From: CAVTTH01 sp963737545
Lineage (GTDB): Bacteria > Verrucomicrobiota > Verrucomicrobiia > Chthoniobacterales > UBA10450
DNA: 64,000 nucleotides
Assembly (NCBI GenBank): GCA_963737545.1
Contig: CAVTTH010000003.1
Coordinates: 1,426,001 to 1,490,000 of the forward strand
Direction of reading: 5' to 3'
The stretch's first letter is position 1. Each line of letters begins with the position of its first letter. This document shows, piece by piece, positions 17,063 through 24,981 of this stretch. The notes beneath the pieces were generated by a model, which saw only the letters and a program-made list of their open reading frames with translations, ran no database searches and was not told where the DNA came from. The position numbers and the translations under genes were made by a program.

Positions 17063-17982
17063 AATTCCTTCCCGTAAAATACGGCACATGCGAGAAGCAG
17101 GTAGATCACGGCATAAGAACAGCCGAGCAACACCGTTTTGCCAAAGAGCGCGAAGGGGATCGTTGTCCCGACGACAATGTCATCGACGAGATTGAATAAC
17201 TGAAGATCGGGAAAAAAGAGCGCGACGAAGCCGAGAAACGCGCGCGTTATCCAGCCGGCGCCGTGTTCCTGGAGCCAGTACTCGCGCGCTGTCGCCTGCA
17301 AGTGGCCGATGAAGTAAACGAAGACCATGACGACGACGGTAAAGAGATTGGAGCTGGCGAACGTCGAGACAAAGAGAGTCAGTGCCGCGAGCAAACAGGC
17401 CTTCACATAGATGACCGCGATTCCGGGGAACAGGTTGCTGTTGAAAGCCGAGCTTCGCAATGTGCGCGAGGCTTCGGCAATTTGATCGGCAGGCGCGCCG
17501 GCCATCTGTCGCATTGTTTCGCCGAGGAGCGTTTGCTCGCGAAGAAAGAGCACGGCGAAAAACATCGCGCTCATGACGAGTGTGCTGAGGGCAAGCAAAA
17601 GAAGGACGCCGGCAAGTTTACCCGCGAGGTATTCAAAGCGCGGCACTGGTTTGGCCAGAATCGAGTAGATCGTGCGGTCCTCCAGATCTTGCGGAAGGAG
17701 ACGGGCCGTCGCGACAATCGCGAGCAGAGAAGTGAAAATGCTGATCGCGCCGAGCGAAACATCCTTCAACACCTGGAACTCCTGCTGAAAAGAGAGCCGC
17801 GCCATGAAGATCGAGTTGCCGATCAGGACAAGGGCGAAAATGAGAACGACGTAGAAAGCCTTTTGCCGGATCAATCCGGTAAATGTGATCGCTGTAATCG
17901 CACCGATGCGCCGCGGAGAGAAAACGCGATGCCCGGAAATTTCCTTTTCCAAGTTGAGCTGGGCGCTTTCCGAGATGTTCAA
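17059..17982 (-). CDS. ABC-2 type transporter permease
   Basis: The 307-residue protein has about six membrane helices, including QKAFYVVLIFALVLIG, LLLLALSTLVMSAMFFAVLF, LFTVVVMVFVYFIG and the C-terminal VLLGCSYAVIYLLLACAVF. A motif after the second helix (LPQDLEDRTIYSILAKPVPRFEYLAGKLAG) is typical of ABC-2/NosY-like permeases. It forms an exporter with the ATPase encoded immediately upstream, which it overlaps by 4 bases. The exported substrate is not known. Confidence 0.85.
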   Translation of the reverse strand: MNISESAQLNLEKEISGHRVFSPRRIGAITAITFTGLIRQKAFYVVLIFALVLIGNSIFMARLSFQQEFQVLKDVSLGAISIFTSLLAIVATARLLPQDLEDRTIYSILAKPVPRFEYLAGKLAGVLLLLALSTLVMSAMFFAVLFLREQTLLGETMRQMAGAPADQIAEASRTLRSSAFNSNLFPGIAVIYVKACLLAALTLFVSTFASSNLFTVVVMVFVYFIGHLQATAREYWLQEHGAGWITRAFLGFVALFFPDLQLFNLVDDIVVGTTIPFALFGKTVLLGCSYAVIYLLLACAVFYGKEL

Positions 17983-18833
17983 TCCTTCTTTTCCTCGCGG
18001 GTTGCTTCGAGGAACAATCTTTCCAGCGTCGTCCGGGAGGAACGGCGATCGACGACGCGCGCGCCCGCATCCCTAACGAGTGTTTCGATGCGTTCCACCA
18101 GCGCGGACGGCGCGTCTTCCAGAATCAGTTCAGTTTGATTTTCGATTGCGACCAATTCTTGAAGAGACCCCTCTCGGACGAGAACACCCTGCGCGAGAAT
18201 CCCGACGCGATCGCAAACTTCCTGGACCTGAGCGAGCAAATGCGAAGAGAGGAGCACAGTAATACCACGCTGCTTCAAACGAAGGATCAGATCTCGAATT
18301 TCGTGTGAGCCCGCTGGATCCACTCCGGCGGTGGGTTCATCCAGGACCAGCAGTTTCGGGTCCTGGACGAAAGCCTGGGCCAGGCCAATGCGCTGGAGCA
18401 TCCCTTTGGAATAACCGCTCAGCCGCTGGTCGCGTGCATTCGTTAGGCCGACGAGGTCGAGCAATTCACTCACGCGGGTTTTGAGCCGGTTCCCGCTTAA
18501 TCCGCAAAGCTGCCCGTAGAAACGGAGGGTTTCGGCGCCGGTGAGGTATTTGTAGAAGTAAGGATTCTCGGGCAGAAATCCGACCGTGGCGCGGCTTGCG
18601 ACCTGCCGGCTGTCCCGGCCGAAGATCTCTGTGCTTCCGCGCGTGGGAGAGACGAGACCAAGAATGATCTTCAAGGTCGTGCTCTTTCCCGATCCGTTAG
18701 GCCCGAGCAATCCGTAAACCTGAGCCGGTTCAACTGTGAGAGTGAGATCCCGAACGGCGACGATGCGTTTTCTTTGGAATGGAATCTTAAAAGTTTTCGT
18801 CAGCCCACGAACGCTGACCGCCGATTCACTCAT
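17979..18833 (-). CDS. ABC transporter ATP-binding protein
   Basis: The 284-residue ATPase has Walker A GPNGSGKST (Lys50), Q-loop FLPENPYFYKYLTG, signature LSGYSKGMLQR, Walker B LLVLDEPTAGVDP and the SSHLLAQVQ switch His. The long tail is typical of CcmA/NatA-like exporters. The ATG at 18833 begins directly before the domain; the longer frame to 18962 has no homology and runs into the acylphosphatase gene. It is the first gene of a three-gene exporter unit and overlaps acyP by 8 bases. Confidence 0.92.
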   Translation of the reverse strand: MSESAVSVRGLTKTFKIPFQRKRIVAVRDLTLTVEPAQVYGLLGPNGSGKSTTLKIILGLVSPTRGSTEIFGRDSRQVASRATVGFLPENPYFYKYLTGAETLRFYGQLCGLSGNRLKTRVSELLDLVGLTNARDQRLSGYSKGMLQRIGLAQAFVQDPKLLVLDEPTAGVDPAGSHEIRDLILRLKQRGITVLLSSHLLAQVQEVCDRVGILAQGVLVREGSLQELVAIENQTELILEDAPSALVERIETLVRDAGARVVDRRSSRTTLERLFLEATREEKKD

Positions 18834-19101
18834 GTCGAATCTCGAAACCGCGCGACGCCGGAGGTTGGAGAAGCGGGGACTCGGCTTGATTCCTGATATG
18901 GGCCCGCAGCTCACTCTGGACGATGGCATCGAGAAACGCGCGCAGTTCTGTCTCCTCGCCACTCGCCTGTAATTCGACCCGGCCGTCGCGAAGATTTTTC
19001 ACCCAGCCAATGACATCGAAGCCCTTCGCGATCTGTTTAACCGAATAGCGGAACCCAACTCCTTGAACATTGCCCTCGTACAGAACCTGAACCGAGATCA
19101 T
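18826..19101 (-). CDS. acyP: Acylphosphatase
   Basis: This small cytoplasmic enzyme hydrolyses acyl phosphates. The 91-residue protein has the catalytic Arg18 in GNVQGVGFRYSV and Asn36 in GWVKNLRDGRVE, exactly spaced for the family. The ATG at 19101 gives the usual length; the longer frame adds sixteen unrelated residues. It leads into the ABC exporter genes with an 8-base overlap, though a functional link is not known. Confidence 0.93.
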   Translation of the reverse strand: MISVQVLYEGNVQGVGFRYSVKQIAKGFDVIGWVKNLRDGRVELQASGEETELRAFLDAIVQSELRAHIRNQAESPLLQPPASRGFEIRHE

Positions 19102-19158
19102 CGCGGATTCCGAGCGCTGCGGCGAGCAATAGGAAACGTGACGCCGCAATTCAGATGG

Positions 19159-19662
19159 TTACTGCTGTTGCAGAGGATCAGGCTCAACCGGCATGATCGG
19201 ACTCGCGTCCGGAAGCGGCTCAGGCGGCGGGACCAAACGCGGGTCGCTCGAATTAATATTAAACCGGCCTTCCTGCGGCGTACTGCTGACCGGGTTCGTG
19301 ACCGCAGCGACCAGTTGGGGCGGGGCCACGTTGATGTCTTCCCGCGCGACGTAGCCTTGTTCTCCGCTCGTTAGGCTGACCTTGCAATATCCGAACGAGG
19401 TGTGGATAAGAGTGAGGAGGGTGTCTTTTGGAAGTTGCTGATCAGCCCCGCTTCCCTGTTGCGGTCCGTACTTGAAAAAAGCCGCCTTGTCGACCGTGAC
19501 TGCGTAATACTTTCCGTTTCTCGGGACGTTGCCAGTGCTTGTTCCCGAACCGCATCCGGCCAGGAAGTGAGTCAATAAAAAGAGGGTGACGACGGAAACC
19601 GCGGTTTTGAACTTCGCTGTCCGTTTAATTCTTTTCGAACGGTGCCGGGATGATCCCCTCAT
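19159..19662 (-). CDS. Putative lipoprotein with SH3-like domain
   Basis: The 167-residue protein has a basic N-terminus, a hydrophobic stretch and a lipobox-like FLAGC (Cys near residue 37). A bacterial SH3-like segment follows (GKYYAVTVDKAAFFKYGP ... GYCKVSLTSGEQGYVAREDI), and then a Pro-rich tail. Such domains bind cell-wall peptides or act as protein contact sites. The start may be at residue 1 or slightly inside, because the first 17 residues are unusually basic. It is the last gene of a trio joined by 4-base overlaps. Confidence 0.6.
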   Translation of the reverse strand: MRGSSRHRSKRIKRTAKFKTAVSVVTLFLLTHFLAGCGSGTSTGNVPRNGKYYAVTVDKAAFFKYGPQQGSGADQQLPKDTLLTLIHTSFGYCKVSLTSGEQGYVAREDINVAPPQLVAAVTNPVSSTPQEGRFNINSSDPRLVPPPEPLPDASPIMPVEPDPLQQQ

Positions 19663-20093
19663 TTATATGAATAGACGAGACAAAGACTGCTCGCAGTCCC
19701 CTCCAGCAAATTCAGAGAAATGAAATATTGCCCACTGTTGGGCGGCGCAAATCCCGCAGCCGCCTTTTCGCCCGCATTGTAATTGTCTGCCGTCAGCTGC
19801 TTCCCGTTTTCATCGTAGATATCGACGCCGATCTTTTTCGCGGTCTCATTTGCGCCGGCGGAAAACCAATACTGGTTCCCGGCGTAGAGATTGACCGCGA
19901 TGAGGGCATGATCGCCGGGGTTGACCGGCCCGGTCCAATGGCCATCGCGTAATTTGAATCCATCATTCGTGAACGCCCCGGCTACATCGAGAGCCGCCTT
20001 GCGTGCTTCGACCTCCTGGTCCGTCTGTGCCCGCGCGCTGCCCAGAGCGGCGCCAAGAAGAATTGCGATGAAGAGCAGGGAGCGTGAGATCAT
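19659..20093 (-). CDS. Exported protein of unknown function
   Basis: The 144-residue protein has a clear signal peptide (MISRSLLFIAILLGAALGSARAQ, cut after ARA). The mature part looks like a small beta-sandwich (YWFSAGANETAKKIGVDIYDENGK ... GQYFISLNLL), reminiscent of pre-peptidase C-terminal-type domains, but I cannot assign a family. It is tightly coupled to both neighbours by 4-base overlaps. Confidence 0.6.
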   Translation of the reverse strand: MISRSLLFIAILLGAALGSARAQTDQEVEARKAALDVAGAFTNDGFKLRDGHWTGPVNPGDHALIAVNLYAGNQYWFSAGANETAKKIGVDIYDENGKQLTADNYNAGEKAAAGFAPPNSGQYFISLNLLEGTASSLCLVYSYK

Positions 20094-20902
20094 TTTGCTT
20101 CGCCTTTGTTCTGAATTTCGCCCATCAGCTTGGTAACGGCGTCATTTAGCTTTCGGACATCGTCCAAACTGGGAGCCGTCGTTGCCGGGAACGAAACCAG
20201 TTTTTCGATGACTCCCAGTTGTGAGCTGACATCCTTGACCAAAGGCTCGTTACGCAAATCCGGAGAAATGCTGTCGATTTTTGATTCGATGAACTTCACC
20301 AGAGCCGGTTGTCGCAGAACTCGTGCCGTCCGCTCGTCGAAGTTCTTCAAGATCGCACTCGTCACCACCTGGGTGCCGCGAATCCAGCCGCCCACACTAA
20401 CGAGAATTACCAGATCTTGATCGCGATGCGTTTGCATCGAGGCTTTCACTTCGTTCTGGGTCGCTTCAAGTTCTTCCTGGAGCACATCCCAGTCGTTGTT
20501 TTCCGCAAACTCGTTAATGCTGTTCCCGCGGCTAAGAATATTTTCACTTACGCCCAGGGCCTTCGCCATTTTGATGACGTCGCCGCCGATGTTTTTTACC
20601 TGTTGCGCATCCTGCGCTTCGACCGCGATGAATCCGTCGGCGATCAAGCCGCCGAGGTTGAGCGCAATCTGCGCGCGATTGCGATACGTCATCGACATGG
20701 GGCCGCGGTACTGACTCGGCCAGTTAATTTTTCCCGGCTTCGCGAGCGCGGAGAAAAGTTCGCCCGGAGTGGGAATCGTAATCGAGTCGGTCCTGATCGC
20801 CTTCGCGAGTTGATCAGGTGTGAGTTGCGCCGGCTCCGGCGCCGCCATTGCGGGCAGAATCATTAGCAACGCGATCAGGAGACGCAATGCGGGTACGAAC
20901 AT
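20090..20902 (-). CDS. Exported protein of unknown function, first gene of a trio
   Basis: The 270-residue protein has a signal peptide (hydrophobic residues 6-19, cut after AMA), then a soluble, mostly helical protein with repeated charged stretches (NNDWDVLQEELEATQNEVKASM). No motif is recognised. It is the first gene of the group 20902-19159, whose members all appear exported, so they may form one envelope complex. No promoter could be assigned with confidence. Confidence 0.6.
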   Translation of the reverse strand: MFVPALRLLIALLMILPAMAAPEPAQLTPDQLAKAIRTDSITIPTPGELFSALAKPGKINWPSQYRGPMSMTYRNRAQIALNLGGLIADGFIAVEAQDAQQVKNIGGDVIKMAKALGVSENILSRGNSINEFAENNDWDVLQEELEATQNEVKASMQTHRDQDLVILVSVGGWIRGTQVVTSAILKNFDERTARVLRQPALVKFIESKIDSISPDLRNEPLVKDVSSQLGVIEKLVSFPATTAPSLDDVRKLNDAVTKLMGEIQNKGEAK

Positions 20903-21253
20903 GGAGCCAGATTAACTGTCCTCCGCGACATTGCCAGCAGGAAAGTCGAGAAGGGCTGGATTCCAGCGCAAATGCATCGGTGCCTCGCACGAATTTATCG
21001 TCGTGGTGCCCCTGATGGCGAGAAGGCGCTGAATCATCTGCTCCGTGCACGCGACCTTCGCCGGAAGCTGGGCCGTACCACGCCGGCTTTTCGTCAGGGA
21101 GTTTGAAGTCCTCGCCGCTCCGCCAATCTCACAGGTAAAAAAAGCAAAAAGCTGAAAAAAAGGGCTTGACGAAGATGTACGCGTTACCCAATCTCACCGC
21201 TGGCCTGAATAATCAGCAGTTAAAAGTTAGGAACACTTCATCTCATTATCATT
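20903..21253. other. Intergenic region between divergent genes
   Basis: This stretch of about 350 bases lies between the minus-strand exported-protein trio and the plus-strand VPEP gene. The open frames here are short and unlike any protein I know. The part near 21135-21165 is A-rich (aaaaaaagc...gaaaaaaagg) and is followed by TTGACG, but no good -10 box follows at the right distance. Promoters for both sides are expected here but were not pinned down. Confidence 0.4.
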
Positions 21254-21908
21254 ATGAAAAAGAACAAAATCGTTTCGCTCGATCCCTCCGCCGTTCATGT
21301 CCGTTTGGGTATGTGCGCGGCGGCGCTAGCCGGCACGGCTGCCGCAGTTCCCACTGCTGATGCCTCCATCATCACGTTTAACACGCCCATCGTTATCCCC
21401 AACAACTTCACGGGCGTTTACATCGACCTTGCGACGGGCGTGACCAGCACAACCGGTTCGTTTCCTTCCTTTGACTTTAACCCTTACAGTGACCGGCACG
21501 CAGATGAATTTCTTTTGGGGTAATCCTCAAGCTAATGAGGGTGGGGTTGCGGGCACAACTACGGGGCCGTATCTCAGTCTCGCCGTGGGCACCATCGTCG
21601 GCCCGGCTTCGGTCTATAGTGTAGCCGTTGCTGGGACGACTGGCTCGCCTTATCTCACCACCGGAATATGGACCCTGGGATTTCGCTTTTTTAACGAGGG
21701 TACGGGCGCGACCGATTATGGTTATATGACCATGCAGACGACCGCCACCAGTGGCTTCCCCGCCACGATTCTAAGCTGGAGTTATGATGATACGGGAGCA
21801 CCGATCACTGTCGTTCCCGAGCCTGCGACCGCCGCGTTTCTTACCATCGGGGCTCTTGCCGCCGGTGCAATCGGGCTGAGGGAGTGGCGCCGGAAACGCG
21901 CCGCCTAA
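21254..21908 (+). pseudogene. VPEP (PEP-CTERM-like) surface protein, one +1 frameshift
   Basis: The first frame has a signal peptide (LGMCAAALAGTAAAVPTADAS). The second frame carries a beta-rich body and the sorting tail VVPEP, a hydrophobic helix (TAAFLTIGALAAGAIGL) and the basic end REWRRKRAA. Removing one T at 21476-21478 joins them as FDLTLTVTGTQMNFFWG, an alternating beta-strand, in a protein of about 217 residues. By analogy with PEP-CTERM proteins it is exported, cut near PEP by an exosortase-like enzyme and fixed to the surface. No exosortase lies in the window. Confidence 0.75.
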
Positions 21909-21940
21909 TCGAAGTCGCCGGCGCCGCTGATTCTGACATA

Positions 21941-21985
21941 CCCGCGCTCATGCCAAAGTTTTTGGCGAGAGCGCGGGTCTTTTCT
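21941..21985 (+). terminator. Rho-independent terminator of the first VPEP gene
   Basis: CCCGCGCTC (21941-21949) pairs with GAGCGCGGG (21969-21977). An inner GCCAAA/TTTGGC stem extends the hairpin, and TCTTTTCTTC follows. It isolates the VPEP gene from the large gene behind it. Confidence 0.7.
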
Positions 21986-22038
21986 TCGAATACGACCGAA
22001 TCGACTGCCGCTGAGGCAGCGGCCACGACGACACCGCA

Positions 22039-24054
22039 ATGACTGAGCCGATCGCGAAGAAGCTTCTACTCGTAGGCTGGGATGCTGCGGATTGGCAGAT
22101 GATTCATCCGCTGCTCGACGCGGGCCGAATGCCGAACTTGAAGCGATTAGTGGAGGAGGGCGTGATGGGAAATCTGCTCACCCTTCAGCCAATGCTGTCG
22201 CCGATCCTTTGGACTTCGATCGCGACCGGCAAGCGGGCCTATCTTCACGGCGTCCATGGATTTGTGGAGCCGACTCCGGACGGCACGGCGCTGAGGCCAA
22301 TTGCGAGTAGCACGCGCAAGTGCAAAGCGCTCTGGAATATTTTGTCGCAGGCTGGCAAGCGCTGTCACGCCGTGGGCTGGTGGGCGAGCCATCCGGCTGA
22401 AATCATCAACGGCATCTGTGTGTCTTGGCAGTTTCCGGTCGCGCCCGAATCGGCTACGCCGACGCGTTGGCCACCGCAGCCGAATAGTGTGCAACCCGCG
22501 CACCTTGCCGAGTCGCTTGCGGAATTGCGTCTCCACCCAGGTGAAGTGACCGGTCCCATGCTCTCGCAGTTTATCCCACTGGCATCGCAACTGGATCAAC
22601 GCGACCCGGAAGTGCGCCGCCTGCTTAAGGCATTCGCCAAGCCGTTGGCCGAATGTGCCTCGTTCCACGCTGTGACCACAGGAGTGATGGAAGAAATGCC
22701 GTGGGATTTTTGCACCGCCTACTACGCGGCGATCGATCATGTGGGACACGAGTTCATGGCTTTCCATCCTCCACGAATGGAACATGTCCGCCCCGATCTT
22801 TTTGAGGTGTTCCAGGGCGTTATGAACGCGCTTTACGAATTTCACGATCAGATGCTGGGCCGTTTAATGGAGCTGGCCGGGCCGGATGCACATATAATGA
22901 TCGTATCGGATCATGGCTTCCTAACTGGCGCGAGGCGCCCTACCGATCGAGGCGATCCGGCGCGGTGGCACCGCAATTTCGGTATTTTTGTGCTCGCCGG
23001 TCCCGGAATTAAGAAAGACGAAATTGTCTATGGCGCCACCCTTCTGGACATAGCACCCACGGTCCTGTCGCTGTTCGGCCTGCCGGTAGGGCGCGACATG
23101 GAAGGCAAGGTGCTGGTCAACGTTTTCGAAAAGGAGCCGGTGTTGGAGCGCATCGCCTCATGGGAGGAAGCTCCCGATCCAACATTGGAATCGCGCGGAG
23201 CGAGCAACGTCGAAGACGATGCGGAGGCAGCGGCTGTCGCGTTGCAGCAACTGGTCGAGCTCGGTTACATTGAAGCACCGGGCGAAGACATTCAACGCGA
23301 TATTGTGCGAACCCGCGCGGAGCAAAAGCTCAGTCTGGCCTGCAGCTACCTCGACGGCAAACAGCCGGCGCGCGCCCTCAGCCTCGCTGAGGAATTAATG
23401 AGGCAATTTCCCGAAGAACTCCGCTACGTTGTTTTCGCTGGTCAGGCGGCCGTATCGGCGGGTGATGCTGCGGCGCTCGGCCGCGTTCTGGACGCGATCG
23501 ACCTCTTAAAACCAGACGCCAGGCAGGTCGCTCTCTTCCGCGCTTTCCATTGCTGGTTCACAGGTGACGTCGCCGGCGCGCTCCGTTATTTCGAGGATGC
23601 CGCGAATCACGGACCACAGGATTCGTGGTTACTTTGCCGAATCGGCCGAGCGTATCTGCGCCTGCGCCGCTGGCCCGAGGCGGAAGAGGCCTTCCGAAAA
23701 TCCCTTGAGCTCGACGGCGACAACGCCGAATCCTACTATGGCCTGAGCGTTGCACTTCCGCGGCAGGGACGGCTCGAGGAAGGCATTCAATGCGGCCTGC
23801 AAGCGATCTCGCTCCTGCATGATTTTCCGATCGCACATTTTCAGCTCGGAGCGGTTCTGTCACGGCTCGGCTGGTATGAACGTGCGCTCCAGGCTTTTGA
23901 AATCTGTCTCGCCATGCATCCGGATTTCGCGCTCGCGCATCGCTATGTTTCGCAAATTTCCAATCGACTCGGCCGCGTCGAAGCAGCCAAAAAACATCGA
24001 GAGATCGCGAAACGTATCCAAGAGGAAGGATTACCCCAGCCGAGCGTCGATTAA
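22039..24054 (+). CDS. AlkP-superfamily phosphohydrolase with TPR domain (no sulfotransferase)
   Basis: The 671-residue protein has an alkaline-phosphatase-superfamily domain of the type I phosphodiesterase/phosphomutase (COG3379-like) kind in about residues 8-370, then TPR repeats to the end. Metal and active-site motifs are visible: GWDAADW (Asp15), the nucleophile candidate Thr59 in LSPILWTSIATGK, AAIDHVGHEF, SDHGFLTGA, RWHRNFGIF and LDIAPTVL. There is no signal peptide, so it is predicted to be cytoplasmic. The substrate is unknown; phosphodiester or sugar-phosphate substrates are typical. It is the shortest of three paralogues and the only one without a sulfotransferase domain. Confidence 0.85.
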   Translation: MTEPIAKKLLLVGWDAADWQMIHPLLDAGRMPNLKRLVEEGVMGNLLTLQPMLSPILWTSIATGKRAYLHGVHGFVEPTPDGTALRPIASSTRKCKALWNILSQAGKRCHAVGWWASHPAEIINGICVSWQFPVAPESATPTRWPPQPNSVQPAHLAESLAELRLHPGEVTGPMLSQFIPLASQLDQRDPEVRRLLKAFAKPLAECASFHAVTTGVMEEMPWDFCTAYYAAIDHVGHEFMAFHPPRMEHVRPDLFEVFQGVMNALYEFHDQMLGRLMELAGPDAHIMIVSDHGFLTGARRPTDRGDPARWHRNFGIFVLAGPGIKKDEIVYGATLLDIAPTVLSLFGLPVGRDMEGKVLVNVFEKEPVLERIASWEEAPDPTLESRGASNVEDDAEAAAVALQQLVELGYIEAPGEDIQRDIVRTRAEQKLSLACSYLDGKQPARALSLAEELMRQFPEELRYVVFAGQAAVSAGDAAALGRVLDAIDLLKPDARQVALFRAFHCWFTGDVAGALRYFEDAANHGPQDSWLLCRIGRAYLRLRRWPEAEEAFRKSLELDGDNAESYYGLSVALPRQGRLEEGIQCGLQAISLLHDFPIAHFQLGAVLSRLGWYERALQAFEICLAMHPDFALAHRYVSQISNRLGRVEAAKKHREIAKRIQEEGLPQPSVD

Positions 24055-24160
24055 TGGCGACGTTACCTCCGGCATTTTTTGAATTTGTTCAAGTATCCCG
24101 CAAGCTGATCGCACCTATGCAAATGGAGCCTCCGAAGTTAGCCAAAAATTTTTAATATTT

Positions 24161-24189
24161 TTCTTGTTTCGCTGTTTTGTTCTGATAAT
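24161..24189 (+). promoter_or_regulatory. Candidate promoter of the second VPEP gene, near-leaderless
   Basis: TTCTTG and GATAAT are spaced by 17 bases, and the -10 box ends only 9 bases before the ATG at 24199. A start site 6-8 bases after the -10 would leave almost no leader. The same sequence stands before the third VPEP gene (27865-27893) with only a few changes. Confidence 0.55.
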
Positions 24190-24198
24190 TCTCCGCGC

Positions 24199-24900
24199 AT
24201 GAAGACAAAAAAGCGCCGCTGTAAATCAGTTTCCATTCCCAGTTCGCGTTGGGCCGCGTATGCTACCGCAGGCGCCGCGACAGCGCTTGGGGGGATCTAT
24301 TCGGCCGAAGGGAGCATCCACTATTCGGGGATACTCAACCTTGCCATCAATGCACCCCCGGGTTCCACTTTTATCTCTTACATACAACTCGCTGGTCAGG
24401 CGGCGGGGAATTCGTTGGTTCCTCTCCACGCCCGGAGCGCGAGCGGATCGGGCGTCGCGATTTTTTACATGGCCGGAGCTGTTTCCGCCAGAATCGCCGG
24501 CTTCCAAGCGGGTGCCTTTCCGTATGCGTCGCGCCTTAACTTTGGGCAGGGAATCAACTCCAGGCCTTTCATTGGAACTGGAACATTTGCCAAGGGGACG
24601 CTCGCTTTTAGGGGCGGCTATACGAACTCGCAGTGGCTCTCGTCTGGGATTGGCTATCTCGGGTTCAGGTTCGATTCCGGTTCGGGCATGCAATTTGGAT
24701 GGGTCCAGATCCGAATGGACAAGGGCGCTCCCGGCAACAGCTACACGATAATCGATTATGCCTATGGGGACGTGGGTGACATGATCTCGGCCGGTCAAGT
24801 TCCCGAGCCGGGTTCGCTGGGGCTGCTCGCCTTGGGCGGGCTGGGTTTAGTCGCCTGGCGCCGGAAACGCGGCCAAGCGGCGGTCGCGCGGCAGTCGTAG
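24199..24900 (+). CDS. VPEP (PEP-CTERM-like) surface protein
   Basis: The 233-residue protein starts with a basic run and the segment SRWAAYATAGAATALG, which acts as the signal peptide and is shared with the third copy. The mature part is Gly/Ser-rich with beta-strand character (YLGFRFDSGSGMQFGWVQIRM). The C-terminal sorting signal is VPEPGSLGLLALGGLGLVAWRRKR. It is predicted to be exported and surface-anchored after cleavage near PEP. It lies between two AlkP/TPR genes and has its own promoter and terminator. Confidence 0.85.
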   Translation: MKTKKRRCKSVSIPSSRWAAYATAGAATALGGIYSAEGSIHYSGILNLAINAPPGSTFISYIQLAGQAAGNSLVPLHARSASGSGVAIFYMAGAVSARIAGFQAGAFPYASRLNFGQGINSRPFIGTGTFAKGTLAFRGGYTNSQWLSSGIGYLGFRFDSGSGMQFGWVQIRMDKGAPGNSYTIIDYAYGDVGDMISAGQVPEPGSLGLLALGGLGLVAWRRKRGQAAVARQS

Positions 24901-24932
24901 AATGGTTTAACGAGACCGAATAGTCGTCGTCG

Positions 24933-24965
24933 CGAACGCGGTATTCACCGCGTTCGTTGCGTTTT
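24933..24965 (+). terminator. Terminator-like hairpin after the second VPEP gene
   Basis: CGAACGCGGT pairs perfectly with ACCGCGTTCG around a 4-base loop, followed by TTGCGTTTT. The T run is weak, but the position matches the terminators after the other two VPEP genes. Confidence 0.55.
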
Positions 24966-24981
24966 GGGACTTATCTATTGA

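Noticed and set aside
20814..21050. Possible small gene on the minus strand before the exported-protein trio
   Set aside because: Low-complexity, His/Ser/Arg-rich frame that overlaps the start of a real gene, with no signal or motif.
21166..21171. TTGACG box as promoter of the first VPEP gene
   Set aside because: No acceptable -10 sequence lies 16-18 bases downstream, so it was not listed.
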